From HGM04593 sp045588485 (lineage in GTDB: Bacteria; Bacteroidota; Bacteroidia; Bacteroidales; Bacteroidaceae), in contig JAZNEI010000065.1 of assembly GCA_045588485.1 (NCBI GenBank), forward strand, positions 1 to 64,000: 64,000 nt of DNA. Reading direction: 5' to 3'. This document shows positions 36,661 to 46,487 of the stretch, piece by piece. The notes beneath the pieces were generated by a model. The model saw nothing but the letters and a program-made list of their open reading frames with translations. It did no database searches and was not told the DNA's origin. Made by a program: the position numbers and the translations under genes. Within the stretch, counting starts at the first letter, position 1. Every line of letters begins with the position of its first letter.

Positions 36661-37476
36661 TTACTTAAGACTGTACACAATATCTTGTACATATTGCGCC
36701 CACTCGGCAGGACGACGGCTGTTGTCGAATGTCTGCCAGGGAATAGGCTTGCCTATTGTAACTGTGAATTTCTTATTCATATTCTTGAACATCTCGTCAC
36801 TGAGGTAGAGCATTGCTATATTAAACTTGATACCGAGCATCTTATTTATGTTAGCCAAACGATAGAAAAACTCGGAATTCTCTCCTTCGAAATGTATCGG
36901 TACAATATCGCGTTGTGTCTGCACACTCTTGACTATGAATGTCTTTTTCCACTCAAGGTCGCGCACTACTCCGTTCTGTTTACGCGAACAGATTCCTGCG
37001 GGGAACATTACTATATGATTGTCGCCATTGAACGCCGCTGTTACTTGTTGCGGCAGATTACGCGATTGTTTGCCAGTCTTGTTTATTGGGATAAAGAGCG
37101 ATGCTATCTGGGGAATATTCATCAGCAGGTCGTTGACAAGGAATTTGATACGTCCGTCATAGCGCTCACCCAAGATAAGGCCAAGTCCCAAACCATCCTG
37201 CGCTCCTAAGGGATGATTGCTTACAAAAGTAAAACGTCCGTCATCGGGAAGGTTCTCAAGCCCGCGTACATCGAACGAGTTATTGAAAAACTCCATAAAC
37301 GAGCGTATAAAGTCGAGACCGAACTTGTCACTGTTCATTTTCAAGAAATAATTCACCTCGTCCTGGTGGATAATTTTCTTGAGATACGATACCAAGAATC
37401 GCGGGATATAACGTGCCTTTTTACCGGCCTTGTCAGCTAATATCTTGTCTACATCTATCTGAATAATATTGCTCAT
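36661..37476 (-). CDS. PlsC-like O-acyltransferase, GlsA-like
   Basis: A lysophospholipid-type acyltransferase that probably adds the second acyl chain to N-acylglycine. The catalytic motif NHPLGAQDG (an H-x5-D spacing shared by the hemolysin-type branch) is followed by LFIPINKTG and FPAGICSRK, standing for blocks II and III of the family. The start is taken at ATG 37476 (MSNIIQIDVDK); the longer frame to 37512 would begin within the leader. It has its own promoter and leads the two-gene unit. Membrane association is peripheral; no clear transmembrane helix. Confidence 0.8.
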   Translation of the reverse strand: MSNIIQIDVDKILADKAGKKARYIPRFLVSYLKKIIHQDEVNYFLKMNSDKFGLDFIRSFMEFFNNSFDVRGLENLPDDGRFTFVSNHPLGAQDGLGLGLILGERYDGRIKFLVNDLLMNIPQIASLFIPINKTGKQSRNLPQQVTAAFNGDNHIVMFPAGICSRKQNGVVRDLEWKKTFIVKSVQTQRDIVPIHFEGENSEFFYRLANINKMLGIKFNIAMLYLSDEMFKNMNKKFTVTIGKPIPWQTFDNSRRPAEWAQYVQDIVYSLK

Positions 37477-37485
37477 ACTCCCCGA

Positions 37486-37504
37486 ATTTAAGAGGCTGTT
37501 TATA
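37486..37504. repeat. Dispersed motif copy in the glsA-like leader
   Basis: ATTTAAGAGGCTGTTTATA on the plus strand, a variant of the family, lies between the glsA-like promoter and its start codon. Confidence 0.4.
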
Positions 37505-37509
37505 CATTG

Positions 37510-37541
37510 CAAAATTACTTTTTATTTTCAATATATCCAAA
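37510..37541 (-). promoter_or_regulatory. Promoter of the glsA/glsB-like pair
   Basis: On the minus strand TTTG (37538-37541), 20 bases and TAATTTTG (37510-37517) match the Bacteroidetes consensus, 33 bases before the ATG. Confidence 0.7.
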
Positions 37542-37618
37542 ATAATCTCAGCGAAAAGAAAAAAGAGAACAACTTTTGTAAGCTTTAGCTCCATTCCGAT
37601 AAAAAAAGCACAGATATA

Positions 37619-37693
37619 ATAAACTGTTTGAATACACATAAAAGTATCTACATAGAAGTATCTTGACTCCCATCTTTAATTCAAACAGTTTAT
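37619..37693. repeat. Inverted repeat with internal direct repeat, rpoC/glsA intergenic region
   Basis: ATAAACTGTTTGAAT (37619-37633) and its exact reverse complement (37679-37693) are 45 bases apart. The loop holds AAGTATCT twice. Arms belong to the dispersed motif family. The gap 37477-37761 otherwise holds only the glsA-like promoter and the rpoC terminator. Confidence 0.6.
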
Positions 37694-37696
37694 AAA

Positions 37697-37737
37697 AATA
37701 GTTTCAGCAACACCATAAAAGTGTTGCTGAAACTATT
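37697..37737 (-). terminator. Terminator after rpoC
   Basis: Perfect 17-bp arms (AATAGTTTCAGCAACAC at 37697-37713 and GTGTTGCTGAAACTATT at 37721-37737) around a 7-base loop. On the minus strand it is followed by TTTTATAAAC, a modest T run. It ends the tRNA-tuf-rpl-rpoBC transcription unit. Confidence 0.85.
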
Positions 37738-37761
37738 CTAATTATTCTAAAGCAATGGCGA

Positions 37762-40700
37762 TTACTCGTCTGCTCCTATATTTGCTATATCAAGAACGGC
37801 TCTTTTGTTGGCCATCAGACGGTCGTGGTCCTCTTTAGAACCTACGATTATGCGACTAAAGTCACGCTGTCCTGTACCGGCAGGGATAAGGTGTCCGCAA
37901 ATTACGTTCTCTTTCATACCCAACAGATAATCGCTCTTCATGTTTATCGCAGCCTCGTTGAGAACCTTTGTGGTCTCCTGGAACGATGCAGCCGACATAA
38001 AGCTTGATGTCTGCAGTGCAGCACGTGTGATACCCTGGAGAATCTGTGTAGATGTTGCGGGTACTGCATCACGCGATACGACGGGTTTAAGGTCGCGGCG
38101 TTTCAAGGCACTGTTCTCGTCACGCAACTTACGTGCTGTGACAATCTGTCCGGGCTTCAGATTCTCTGAGTCGCCGGCATCAACAACCACCTTCTTACCC
38201 CAGATACGATCGTTCTCTTCCTGGAAGTCGAGTTTGTCGACAACCTGCAGCTCGAGGAAGCGTGTATCACCAGGCTCGTTAATCTGTACCTTACGCATCA
38301 TCTGACGTACGATAATCTCGAAGTGCTTGTCATTAATCTTCACACCCTGTGAACGGTAAACGTCCTGTGCCTCGTTAACGATATACTCTTGTACTGCGGT
38401 GGGACCCTTGATAGCAAGGATGTCCGAGGGAGTGATGGCACCGTCCGAAAGGGGTGTACCTGCACGTACATAGTCGCCATCCTGTACAAGAATCTGCTTC
38501 GAGAGAGCAACAAGGTACTTCTTAACATCACCAACCTTTGAAGTTACTACAATCTCGCGATTACCACGTTTAACCTTACCCATTGAAACCTCTCCGTCAA
38601 TCTCGGATACAACAGCGGGGTTAGAGGGGTTACGTGCCTCAAACAGCTCGGTAACTCGGGGAAGACCTCCGGTGATATCACCGGCATTACCGAATACACG
38701 AGGAATCTTCACCAAGACATCACCGGCCTTTAGTACCTGGTTATGCTCTACCACTACACGACCACCTACGGGGAGGTTGTAGTTATGCAGTGAGTTGCCA
38801 TTCTCGTCGTTGATGTGGATGGTAGGTATCTTGTTCTTGTCTTTCGACTCGATGATAACCACCTCGTGCAGACCGGTACTCTCGTCGGTCTCTACCTTAT
38901 ATGTAACATTCTCGATTACCGACTCGAACTCGACTTTACCGGCAACCTCGGTCACGATAACGGCGTTGAAGGGGTCCCAGGTAGCAACAATCTTTCCTGG
39001 TTCAACGAGTTCATCCTCGGCTGCATACAACTTTGAGCCATAAGGTATATTGTGTGCCGAAAGGACGATACCTGTATTTACATCCACGAAGCGCACCTCG
39101 CTCAAACGGCTTACTACTATCTTAACGGGTGAACCATCGATATCAATTGTATCTACTGTACGCAACTCCTCGAATTTAAGGCGCGATGTGTGCTTAGCCT
39201 TGATGCTTGCATCGGCAGCAATGTTGGCTGCGGTACCTCCGGCGTGGAATGTACGCAGTGTAAGCTGTGTACCCGGCTCACCGATTGACTGTGCAGCAAT
39301 GACACCCACTGCCTCGCCCTTCTCGACCATACGCTGTGTAGCAAGGTTGCGTCCGTAACATTTGGCACAAACGCCGTGCTTCGACTCACAGGTGAGCACC
39401 GAACGAATCTCGACACTTTCGATAGGCGATTTCTCAATCTCATCGGCAATCTCTTCGGTAATAAGCTCACCCGAAGCAACGATGACCTTACCGGTTGTAG
39501 GATGTATAACATCGTGTACCGATACACGGCCCATGATTCTGTCGCCCAACTTTGCAACTACATCATCACCATTCTTAAGTGCTGTACATACGAGACCACG
39601 CAATGTACCACAATCATCCTCGTTGATGATAACATCGTGCGATACGTCTACAAGACGACGGGTCAGATAACCGGCATCGGCTGTCTTAAGCGCTGTATCG
39701 GCAAGACCCTTACGTGCACCGTGAGACGAGATAAAGTACTCGAGCACCGAAAGACCCTCTTTAAAGTTAGAAAGAATAGGGTTCTCGATAATCTGTGCAC
39801 CCTCTGAACCTGCCTTCTGAGGCTTGGCCATAAGACCACGCATACCCGAAAGCTGACGAATCTGGTCGCGAGAACCACGGGCACCCGAATCGAGCATCAT
39901 ATATACCGAATTGAAGCCCTGATCGTCGGCAGCGATAGTCTTCATAAGCACGTCGGCAAGGTCGCTGTTAACGTGTGTCCACTCATCGACAACCTTGTTA
40001 TAACGCTCCTTATCGGTGATAAGACCAAGGTTATACTCTGCCAAAATCTCCTCGACCTTCTCGTTACCTTTGCGTACAAGCTCCTCTTTCTCCTTGGGGA
40101 TGATTACATCATCGAGGTTGAACGAAAGACCGCCCTTGAATGCCATTAAGTATCCAAGATTTTTCACACCATCAAGGAATTCAGCTGAACGGGCAACACC
40201 TACGCGCTTGATTACCTCACTGATAATGTCGCGCAAAGATTTCTTAGATATAATCTTATTGATGTAACCCATCTCGCGAGGTACAAGCTGATTCACAATG
40301 ACACGACCCACTGAGGTCTCACGTAATACTTGTACATACTCGCCATTCTCGTCGATATCCTCGACCATTACCTTCACTGGTGCGTGGATAGCCACACGAC
40401 CCTGGTTATATGCAATAAGCGCCTCCTCGGGTCCGTAGAAAATCATTCCCGAACCCTTTGCGCCCTCGCGAATCTTTGTTATATAGTACAATCCAAGAAC
40501 CATATCCTGCGAAGGCACCGTGATAGGTGCGCCATTCGAGGGGTTAAGGATATTGTGTGACTGAAGCATAAGCATCTGCGCCTCAAGAATAGCCTCATTG
40601 CTCAAGGGGAGGTGGACAGCCATCTGGTCACCGACAAAGTCGGCGTTGAACGCTGTACAAGCCAACGGGTGGAGCTGAATTGCTTTACCCTCGATCATCT

Positions 40701-42114
40701 TGGGCTGGAACGCCTGGATACCCAGACGGTGAAGTGTCGGCGCACGGTTAAGCAATACGGGGTGTCCCTTCATTACATGCTCGAGAATGTCCCAAATGAT
40801 AGGCTCGCGGCGGTCGACAATCTTCTTGGCCGATTTTACGGTCTTTACGATGCCGCGCTCGATGAGCTTACGTATGATAAACGGTTTGTACAGCTCGGCA
40901 GCCATCAATTTGGGGATACCGCACTCGCCCATCTTCAACTCGGGACCGACAACGATTACCGAACGAGCCGAATAGTCGACACGCTTACCCAAGAGGTTCT
41001 GACGGAAACGTCCCTGCTTACCTTTAAGGCTGTCTGAGAGAGACTTTAGAGGACGGTTGGCATCCGACTTCAATGCACTTGCCTTACGCGAGTTATCGAA
41101 GAGTGAATCGACTGCCTCCTGAAGCATACGCTTCTCGTTACGCAGAATCACCTCGGGTGCCTTAATCTCTATAAGTTTCTTTAGACGGTTGTTACGTATG
41201 ATGACACGACGATAAAGGTCGTTGAGGTCGGATGTTGCAAAACGACCACCATCCAGCGGTACAAGAGGACGCAATTCGGGTGGAATGACAGGAATAACAG
41301 TCATAATCATCCACTCGGGACGGTTATTGCCGTTTGATGCTGCCATTGACGAACGGAACGACTCGACTACCTGAAGGCGTTTCAGTGCCTCGTTCTTGCG
41401 CTGCTGCGACATATCTGTATTCGCACGGTTACGCAACTCGTAAGAGAGTGAGTCGAGGTCGATGCGGCACAAGAGGTCATACACAGCCTCGGCACCCATC
41501 TTTGCAATGAACTTGTTGGGATCGTTATCATCAAGCGCCTGGTTGCCCTGAGGCAGATTCTCAAGGATAGTGAGGTACTGCTCCTCGGTAAGCAGCTGGT
41601 TGCGGTCTACGCCGTCAAGGACATTCTCTTTACCGGGAATATCCACACGAGCTTCGTCGTCCTTGCGTGCCATCACACCGGGCTGTATGACAATATATTT
41701 CTCGTAGTATATTACAGCATCGAGCATCTTTGTAGGCAATCCCAAGAGATAACCTATCTTGTTGGGAAGCGAACGGAAATACCAAATGTGTGCAACAGGC
41801 ACAACCAACTGGATATGTCCCATACGCTCACGACGAACTTTCTTCTCGGTTACCATTACTCCGCATCGGTCGCAAACGATACCTTTATAACGTATACGCT
41901 TGTACTTACCGCAGTGGCACTCGTAATCTCTTACCGGACCGAAAATGCGCTCGCAGAATAATCCGTCACGCTCGGGCTTATAGGTACGGTAGTTGATTGT
42001 TTCGGGTTTCAACACCTCTCCGCACGAATTGGCCGAGATCTCCTGCGGCGATGCAAGGCCGATGGTTATCTTCGTGAAACTGTTCTTTGTCTTATTGTCT
42101 TTTCTAAAAGCCAT
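37762..42114 (-). CDS. rpoC: DNA-directed RNA polymerase subunit beta' with altered catalytic motif
   Basis: Largest polymerase subunit, 1450 residues, full length for Bacteroidetes. Visible are the N-terminal zinc site (CHCGKYKRIRYKG ... CDRCGV), the LGKRVDYSARSVIVVGP and RAPTLHRLGIQAF blocks, the bridge-helix and trigger-loop region (AAQSIGEPGTQLTLRTFHAGG) and the second zinc site CESKHGVCAKCYGR. The catalytic motif is odd. It reads NADFVGDQMAVH (residues 490-501), with V494 replacing the middle of the three Mg-binding Asp residues that is invariant in cellular RNA polymerases. The codon is GTC at 40635-40633; GAC would restore Asp. The rest of the gene is intact. It follows rpoB by 31 bases. 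Confidence 0.97.
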   Translation of the reverse strand: MAFRKDNKTKNSFTKITIGLASPQEISANSCGEVLKPETINYRTYKPERDGLFCERIFGPVRDYECHCGKYKRIRYKGIVCDRCGVMVTEKKVRRERMGHIQLVVPVAHIWYFRSLPNKIGYLLGLPTKMLDAVIYYEKYIVIQPGVMARKDDEARVDIPGKENVLDGVDRNQLLTEEQYLTILENLPQGNQALDDNDPNKFIAKMGAEAVYDLLCRIDLDSLSYELRNRANTDMSQQRKNEALKRLQVVESFRSSMAASNGNNRPEWMIMTVIPVIPPELRPLVPLDGGRFATSDLNDLYRRVIIRNNRLKKLIEIKAPEVILRNEKRMLQEAVDSLFDNSRKASALKSDANRPLKSLSDSLKGKQGRFRQNLLGKRVDYSARSVIVVGPELKMGECGIPKLMAAELYKPFIIRKLIERGIVKTVKSAKKIVDRREPIIWDILEHVMKGHPVLLNRAPTLHRLGIQAFQPKMIEGKAIQLHPLACTAFNADFVGDQMAVHLPLSNEAILEAQMLMLQSHNILNPSNGAPITVPSQDMVLGLYYITKIREGAKGSGMIFYGPEEALIAYNQGRVAIHAPVKVMVEDIDENGEYVQVLRETSVGRVIVNQLVPREMGYINKIISKKSLRDIISEVIKRVGVARSAEFLDGVKNLGYLMAFKGGLSFNLDDVIIPKEKEELVRKGNEKVEEILAEYNLGLITDKERYNKVVDEWTHVNSDLADVLMKTIAADDQGFNSVYMMLDSGARGSRDQIRQLSGMRGLMAKPQKAGSEGAQIIENPILSNFKEGLSVLEYFISSHGARKGLADTALKTADAGYLTRRLVDVSHDVIINEDDCGTLRGLVCTALKNGDDVVAKLGDRIMGRVSVHDVIHPTTGKVIVASGELITEEIADEIEKSPIESVEIRSVLTCESKHGVCAKCYGRNLATQRMVEKGEAVGVIAAQSIGEPGTQLTLRTFHAGGTAANIAADASIKAKHTSRLKFEELRTVDTIDIDGSPVKIVVSRLSEVRFVDVNTGIVLSAHNIPYGSKLYAAEDELVEPGKIVATWDPFNAVIVTEVAGKVEFESVIENVTYKVETDESTGLHEVVIIESKDKNKIPTIHINDENGNSLHNYNLPVGGRVVVEHNQVLKAGDVLVKIPRVFGNAGDITGGLPRVTELFEARNPSNPAVVSEIDGEVSMGKVKRGNREIVVTSKVGDVKKYLVALSKQILVQDGDYVRAGTPLSDGAITPSDILAIKGPTAVQEYIVNEAQDVYRSQGVKINDKHFEIIVRQMMRKVQINEPGDTRFLELQVVDKLDFQEENDRIWGKKVVVDAGDSENLKPGQIVTARKLRDENSALKRRDLKPVVSRDAVPATSTQILQGITRAALQTSSFMSAASFQETTKVLNEAAINMKSDYLLGMKENVICGHLIPAGTGQRDFSRIIVGSKEDHDRLMANKRAVLDIANIGADE

Positions 42115-42145
42115 AATTATATATTGACAAACGTGAAGAAAATTA

Positions 42146-45100
42146 TTAATCGAATGAAATGCTCAATCCCAAACCACGAAGCTCGTGCAACAATACGTTG
42201 AGCGATTCGGGTATGCTGGGTGTAGGCATAGCGTCTCCCTTTACGATAGCCTCGTAAGCCTTTGAACGGCCGGCAACGTCGTCCGACTTGATAGTCAGAA
42301 TCTCCTGAAGGATGTGTGCTGCACCGAATGCCTCGAGTGCCCAAACCTCCATCTCTCCGAAACGCTGACCTCCGAACTGTGCCTTACCGCCAAGAGGCTG
42401 CTGAGTAATAAGCGAGTAGGGACCGATTGAACGGGCGTGCATCTTATCCTCGACCATGTGACCGAGCTTAAGCATATAGCTGACACCTACTGTTGCAGGC
42501 TGGTCGAACTGTTCACCTGTACCACCATCGAAAAGGTATGTCTTACCGAATCGGGGCAGACCGGCCTTGTCGGTCCATGTGCAAAGGTCGTCGAGTGACG
42601 CACCGTCGAAGATAGGAGTAGCGAACTTAACACCAAGTTCCTTACCTGCACGGCCGAGTACGGTCTCGAAAATCTGTCCGATGTTCATACGTGAAGGCAC
42701 ACCCAGAGGGTTAAGGATAATATCCACGGGAGTACCATCAGCAAGGAAAGGCATATCCTCTTGACGTACCACGCGCGATACAATACCCTTGTTACCGTGA
42801 CGACCCGCCATCTTATCTCCTACACCAATCTTACGTTTCTTGGCAATGTAAACCTTTGCCATCTTCATTGTACCCGAAGGCAACTCATCACCGATTGTAA
42901 GTGCAAACTTCTCGCGCTTAACCTCGGCATCAAGTTCTTTATACTTGTGCAGGAAGTTGATTATGATGGCACGGATAAGGTCGTTGGTGTGAGCATCGGC
43001 TGTCCACTTGCTAAGCTGGATAGAGGTAAAGTCCATTGCCTCGAGGTCTTGCTTTGTGAACTTTGCACCCTTGGCGATAACCTCGGTACCCATAAAGTCC
43101 TTGACACCCTGTGAAACACGTCCACCGATGAGTTTCAACAACTTTGTTATAAGGATACCCTTTAGCTCCTCGACCTTCTCCATGAACTCGTCGTCAATCT
43201 TGGGAAGTTTGGCCTTGTCGGCAAGTTTAGCCGAACGTGTTTTTTCGGCACGCTGGAAGAGACGGCGACCGATTACAATACCCTGCAATGAGGGAGATGC
43301 CTTGAGCGATGCATCTTTCACATCGCCTGCCTTGTCACCAAAGATAGCACGAAGCAGTTTTTCCTCGGGAGTGGGGTCCGACTCACCTTTGGGAGTAATC
43401 TTACCTATGATAATATCACCAGGCTTGACACAAGCACCTACACGTATAATACCGTTCTTGTCGAGGTCCTTTGTCGCATCCTCGCTGACGTTGGGAATAT
43501 CGTATGTAAACTCCTCGAGTCCGCGCTTTGTCTCACGCACCTCAAGAGAAAGTTCGTCTACATGTACCGATGTAAGTACGTCCTCACGAACTACGCGCTC
43601 GTTAAGCACGATAGCATCCTCATAGTTGTAACCCTTCCAAGGCATATATGCCACAAGGAGGTTCTTTCCAAGAGCAAGCTCGCCACCCTGTGTCGAGTAA
43701 CCTTCGGTGAGGATATCACCGGCCTTTACACGCTGACCTTTATCGCAGATAGGACGAAGGTCGATAGTCATATTCTGGTTGGTACGACGGAACTTAGGAA
43801 TGATATACTCCTTTGAAGCGGACTCGAAACTTACGAACTCCTCTTCCTCGGTACGGTCGTACTTAATAATAATCTTAGAAGCATCGACAAACTCGATAAC
43901 ACCATTTCCCTCGGCCACAATCTGTGTACGCGAGTCCTCGACAAGCTGTCTCTCGATACCGGTACCTACGATAGGAGCCTCGGTTGTTAGCAGAGGTACT
44001 GCCTGACGCATCATGTTCGAACCCATGAGGGCACGGTTGGCATCGTCGTGCTCGAGGAAGGGAATGAGTGATGCTGCAATTGAGGCAATCTGCTGGGGAG
44101 CAACGTCCATAAGTTCGACGCGGCCGGGCTCTACAACAGGATAATCGGCATCCTGACGCGACTTTACTCTCTTGCGGATGAAGTTACCCTGGGGGTCAAG
44201 GGGAGCATTACCCTGAGCAATAATCTTGCCCTCTTCCTCCTCGGCTGTGTAATAAACAACGTTATCGTTATTGATATCTACCTTAGAATTAGCTACAGGA
44301 CGATAGGGGGTCACGATAAATCCAAGCTCGTTTATCTTGGCATAGATACAGAGCGAAGATATAAGACCGATGTTAGGACCCTCGGGAGTCTCAATAGGAC
44401 AAAGACGACCATAGTGTGTATAGTGTACGTCTCGAACCTCGAAACCTGCACGGTCACGAGAAAGTCCACCGGGACCAAGAGCCGAAAGACGGCGCTTGTG
44501 AGTTATCTCGGCAAGGGGGTTTGTCTGGTCCATAAACTGTGATAGGGCATTTGTACCGAAGAAGGTATTAATAACTGCCGACACAGTCTTGGCATTGATA
44601 AGATCGGTTGGTGAGAACACCTCGTTATCGCGTACATTCATACGCTCGCGTATTGTACGGGCCATACGGGCAAGACCAACAGCAAACTGGTTAGAAAGCT
44701 GCTCACCTACTGTACGTACACGACGGTTACTCAAGTGGTCGATATCATCTACCACTGCCTTTGAGTTCACCAGACCGATGAGATATTTAATAATTTCAAT
44801 AATGTCTTCTTTAGTCAACACACGTACCGACATATCGGTTGTAAGACCCAATTTGCGGTTTATGCGGTAACGGCCGACATCGCCAAGGTCGTAGCGCTTC
44901 TCTGAGAAGAAGAGGTTATTGATAACCTCACGTGCGCTTGCATCGTCGGCAGGATCGGCATTACGCAACTGACGGAAGATATAGTTTACAGCCTCCTTCT
45001 CGGAGTTACTGGTATCTTTGTCAAGAGTGTTGAAAATGAGTTTATAATCGAGTGCATCGGAATCGTTGCTCTCTTTGTGCAGCAAGATGCTCTCAACGCC

Positions 45101-45964
45101 ACTGTCGATGATGCGCTCTACAACGTCGGCATCGAGTGTAGCACCACGCTCCACTACAATCTCACTACGTTCGATAGAGACAACCTCACCAGTATCGGGG
45201 TCGACGAAATCGGCCTGATTTGTCTTAACCACACGACCGGCCATCTGGCGACCGATAGCCTTTTTAAGATTTGCCTTGTTAACCTTCACCTCCTCGGCAA
45301 GATCGAATATCTCAAGAATATCCTTGTCACTCTCGAATCCAATCGCACGCAAAAGTGTTGTTACAGGCAACTTCTTCTTACGATCAATGTAAGCATACAT
45401 CACATTGTTAATATCGGTAGCAAACTCTATCCACGAACCCTTGAAAGGTATGATACGCGCCGAATAGAGAGGTGTACCGTTGGCATGCACGCTCTGACCG
45501 AAGAATACACCGGGTGAACGGTGCAACTGTGATACCACAACACGCTCGGCACCGTTAATGATGAATGTTCCCTGCTTAGTCATATAAGGAATAGGACCAA
45601 GGAATACATCCTGAATAACAGTGTCGAAGTCCTCATGATCGGGATCGGTACAATAAAGTTTTAACTTTGCCTTCAGAGGAACGCTGTATGTTAGGCCGCG
45701 CTCGAGACACTCGGCTATTGAGTAACGGGGCGGGTCGATATAGTAGTCTAGAAACTCCAATACAAAGTTGTTTCTTGTATCCGTAATAGGAAAGTTCTCG
45801 GCAAATACTTTGTACAAACCGTCATTCACTCTCTTTTCGGGCGGAGTATCCAACTGCAGGAAGTCCTCAAATGACTTCAATTGTACTTCAAGAAAGTCCG
45901 GACAAGGCATCGGATCTTTAATAGAAGCAAAGTTAATTCTTTGATTATTAGATTTCAACGACAT
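42146..45964 (-). CDS. rpoB: DNA-directed RNA polymerase subunit beta
   Basis: Second-largest polymerase subunit, 1272 residues. The conserved blocks are intact: QFMDQTNPL and THKRRLSALGPGGLSRDRAG (the rifampicin pocket, sensitive-type residues by eye), PIETPEGPNIGLI, GDKMAGRHGNKG and RFGEMEVWALEAFGAA near the C-terminus. No inteins or frameshifts. An attenuator-like hairpin precedes it and rpoC follows. Confidence 0.97.
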   Translation of the reverse strand: MSLKSNNQRINFASIKDPMPCPDFLEVQLKSFEDFLQLDTPPEKRVNDGLYKVFAENFPITDTRNNFVLEFLDYYIDPPRYSIAECLERGLTYSVPLKAKLKLYCTDPDHEDFDTVIQDVFLGPIPYMTKQGTFIINGAERVVVSQLHRSPGVFFGQSVHANGTPLYSARIIPFKGSWIEFATDINNVMYAYIDRKKKLPVTTLLRAIGFESDKDILEIFDLAEEVKVNKANLKKAIGRQMAGRVVKTNQADFVDPDTGEVVSIERSEIVVERGATLDADVVERIIDSGVESILLHKESNDSDALDYKLIFNTLDKDTSNSEKEAVNYIFRQLRNADPADDASAREVINNLFFSEKRYDLGDVGRYRINRKLGLTTDMSVRVLTKEDIIEIIKYLIGLVNSKAVVDDIDHLSNRRVRTVGEQLSNQFAVGLARMARTIRERMNVRDNEVFSPTDLINAKTVSAVINTFFGTNALSQFMDQTNPLAEITHKRRLSALGPGGLSRDRAGFEVRDVHYTHYGRLCPIETPEGPNIGLISSLCIYAKINELGFIVTPYRPVANSKVDINNDNVVYYTAEEEEGKIIAQGNAPLDPQGNFIRKRVKSRQDADYPVVEPGRVELMDVAPQQIASIAASLIPFLEHDDANRALMGSNMMRQAVPLLTTEAPIVGTGIERQLVEDSRTQIVAEGNGVIEFVDASKIIIKYDRTEEEEFVSFESASKEYIIPKFRRTNQNMTIDLRPICDKGQRVKAGDILTEGYSTQGGELALGKNLLVAYMPWKGYNYEDAIVLNERVVREDVLTSVHVDELSLEVRETKRGLEEFTYDIPNVSEDATKDLDKNGIIRVGACVKPGDIIIGKITPKGESDPTPEEKLLRAIFGDKAGDVKDASLKASPSLQGIVIGRRLFQRAEKTRSAKLADKAKLPKIDDEFMEKVEELKGILITKLLKLIGGRVSQGVKDFMGTEVIAKGAKFTKQDLEAMDFTSIQLSKWTADAHTNDLIRAIIINFLHKYKELDAEVKREKFALTIGDELPSGTMKMAKVYIAKKRKIGVGDKMAGRHGNKGIVSRVVRQEDMPFLADGTPVDIILNPLGVPSRMNIGQIFETVLGRAGKELGVKFATPIFDGASLDDLCTWTDKAGLPRFGKTYLFDGGTGEQFDQPATVGVSYMLKLGHMVEDKMHARSIGPYSLITQQPLGGKAQFGGQRFGEMEVWALEAFGAAHILQEILTIKSDDVAGRSKAYEAIVKGDAMPTPSIPESLNVLLHELRGLGLSISFD

Positions 45965-46009
45965 TGTGGCAAATGTTTTAGAACTTAGTTTTGGTTTTTA
46001 CGCACAAAA

Positions 46010-46041
46010 GGTTATGAACCCTCTACAGGGGGTTCATAACC
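46010..46041 (-). terminator. Attenuator-like hairpin between rplL and rpoB
   Basis: A 12-bp stem (GGTTATGAACCC at 46010-46021 with GGGTTCATAACC at 46030-46041) followed on the minus strand by TTTTG. Position and form suit partial termination that would lower rpoBC expression relative to ribosomal proteins, as known for the rplL-rpoB gap of other bacteria. Confidence 0.7.
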
Positions 46042-46068
46042 ATTAACCCTTATCAGGGCCGAGTTTAC

Positions 46069-46446
46069 TTATTTCAGCTCAATCTCAGCGCCTGACTCCT
46101 CGATAGTCTTCTTCAGAGACTCAGCCTCTGCCTTGGGAAGACCCTCTTTGAGTGTGCTGGGAGCACCGTCTACGAGCTCCTTAGCCTCCTTCAAGCCAAG
46201 ACCGCAAGCCTCCTTAACAGCCTTAACAACCTGGAGCTTATTAGCGCCTACTGACTTCAAAACTACGTCGAACTCAGTCTTCTCGGCTGCAGCCTCTGCT
46301 GCACCACCTGCTGCGGGAGCAGCAACTGCTACTGCTGCAGCAGCGGGTTCGATACCATATTCTTCCTTAAGGATAGTTGCAAGTTCGTTAACGTCCTTTA
46401 CTGTCAAGTTAACCAATTCTTCTGCAAGAGCTTTCAAATCTGCCAT
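46069..46446 (-). CDS. rplL: 50S ribosomal protein L7/L12
   Basis: Stalk protein that recruits translation factors. It has an N-terminal dimerisation domain, an Ala-rich hinge at about 35-55, and a C-terminal factor-binding domain with KTEFDVVLKSVGANKLQVVKAVKE and GLGLKEAKELVD. Length 125 is normal. It is 41 bases after rplJ, its L10 partner. Confidence 0.97.
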   Translation of the reverse strand: MADLKALAEELVNLTVKDVNELATILKEEYGIEPAAAAVAVAAPAAGGAAEAAAEKTEFDVVLKSVGANKLQVVKAVKEACGLGLKEAKELVDGAPSTLKEGLPKAEAESLKKTIEESGAEIELK

Positions 46447-46487
46447 TTTAGTATAAATTTAAATTGTTTTTTACTGGATTAAAATAA

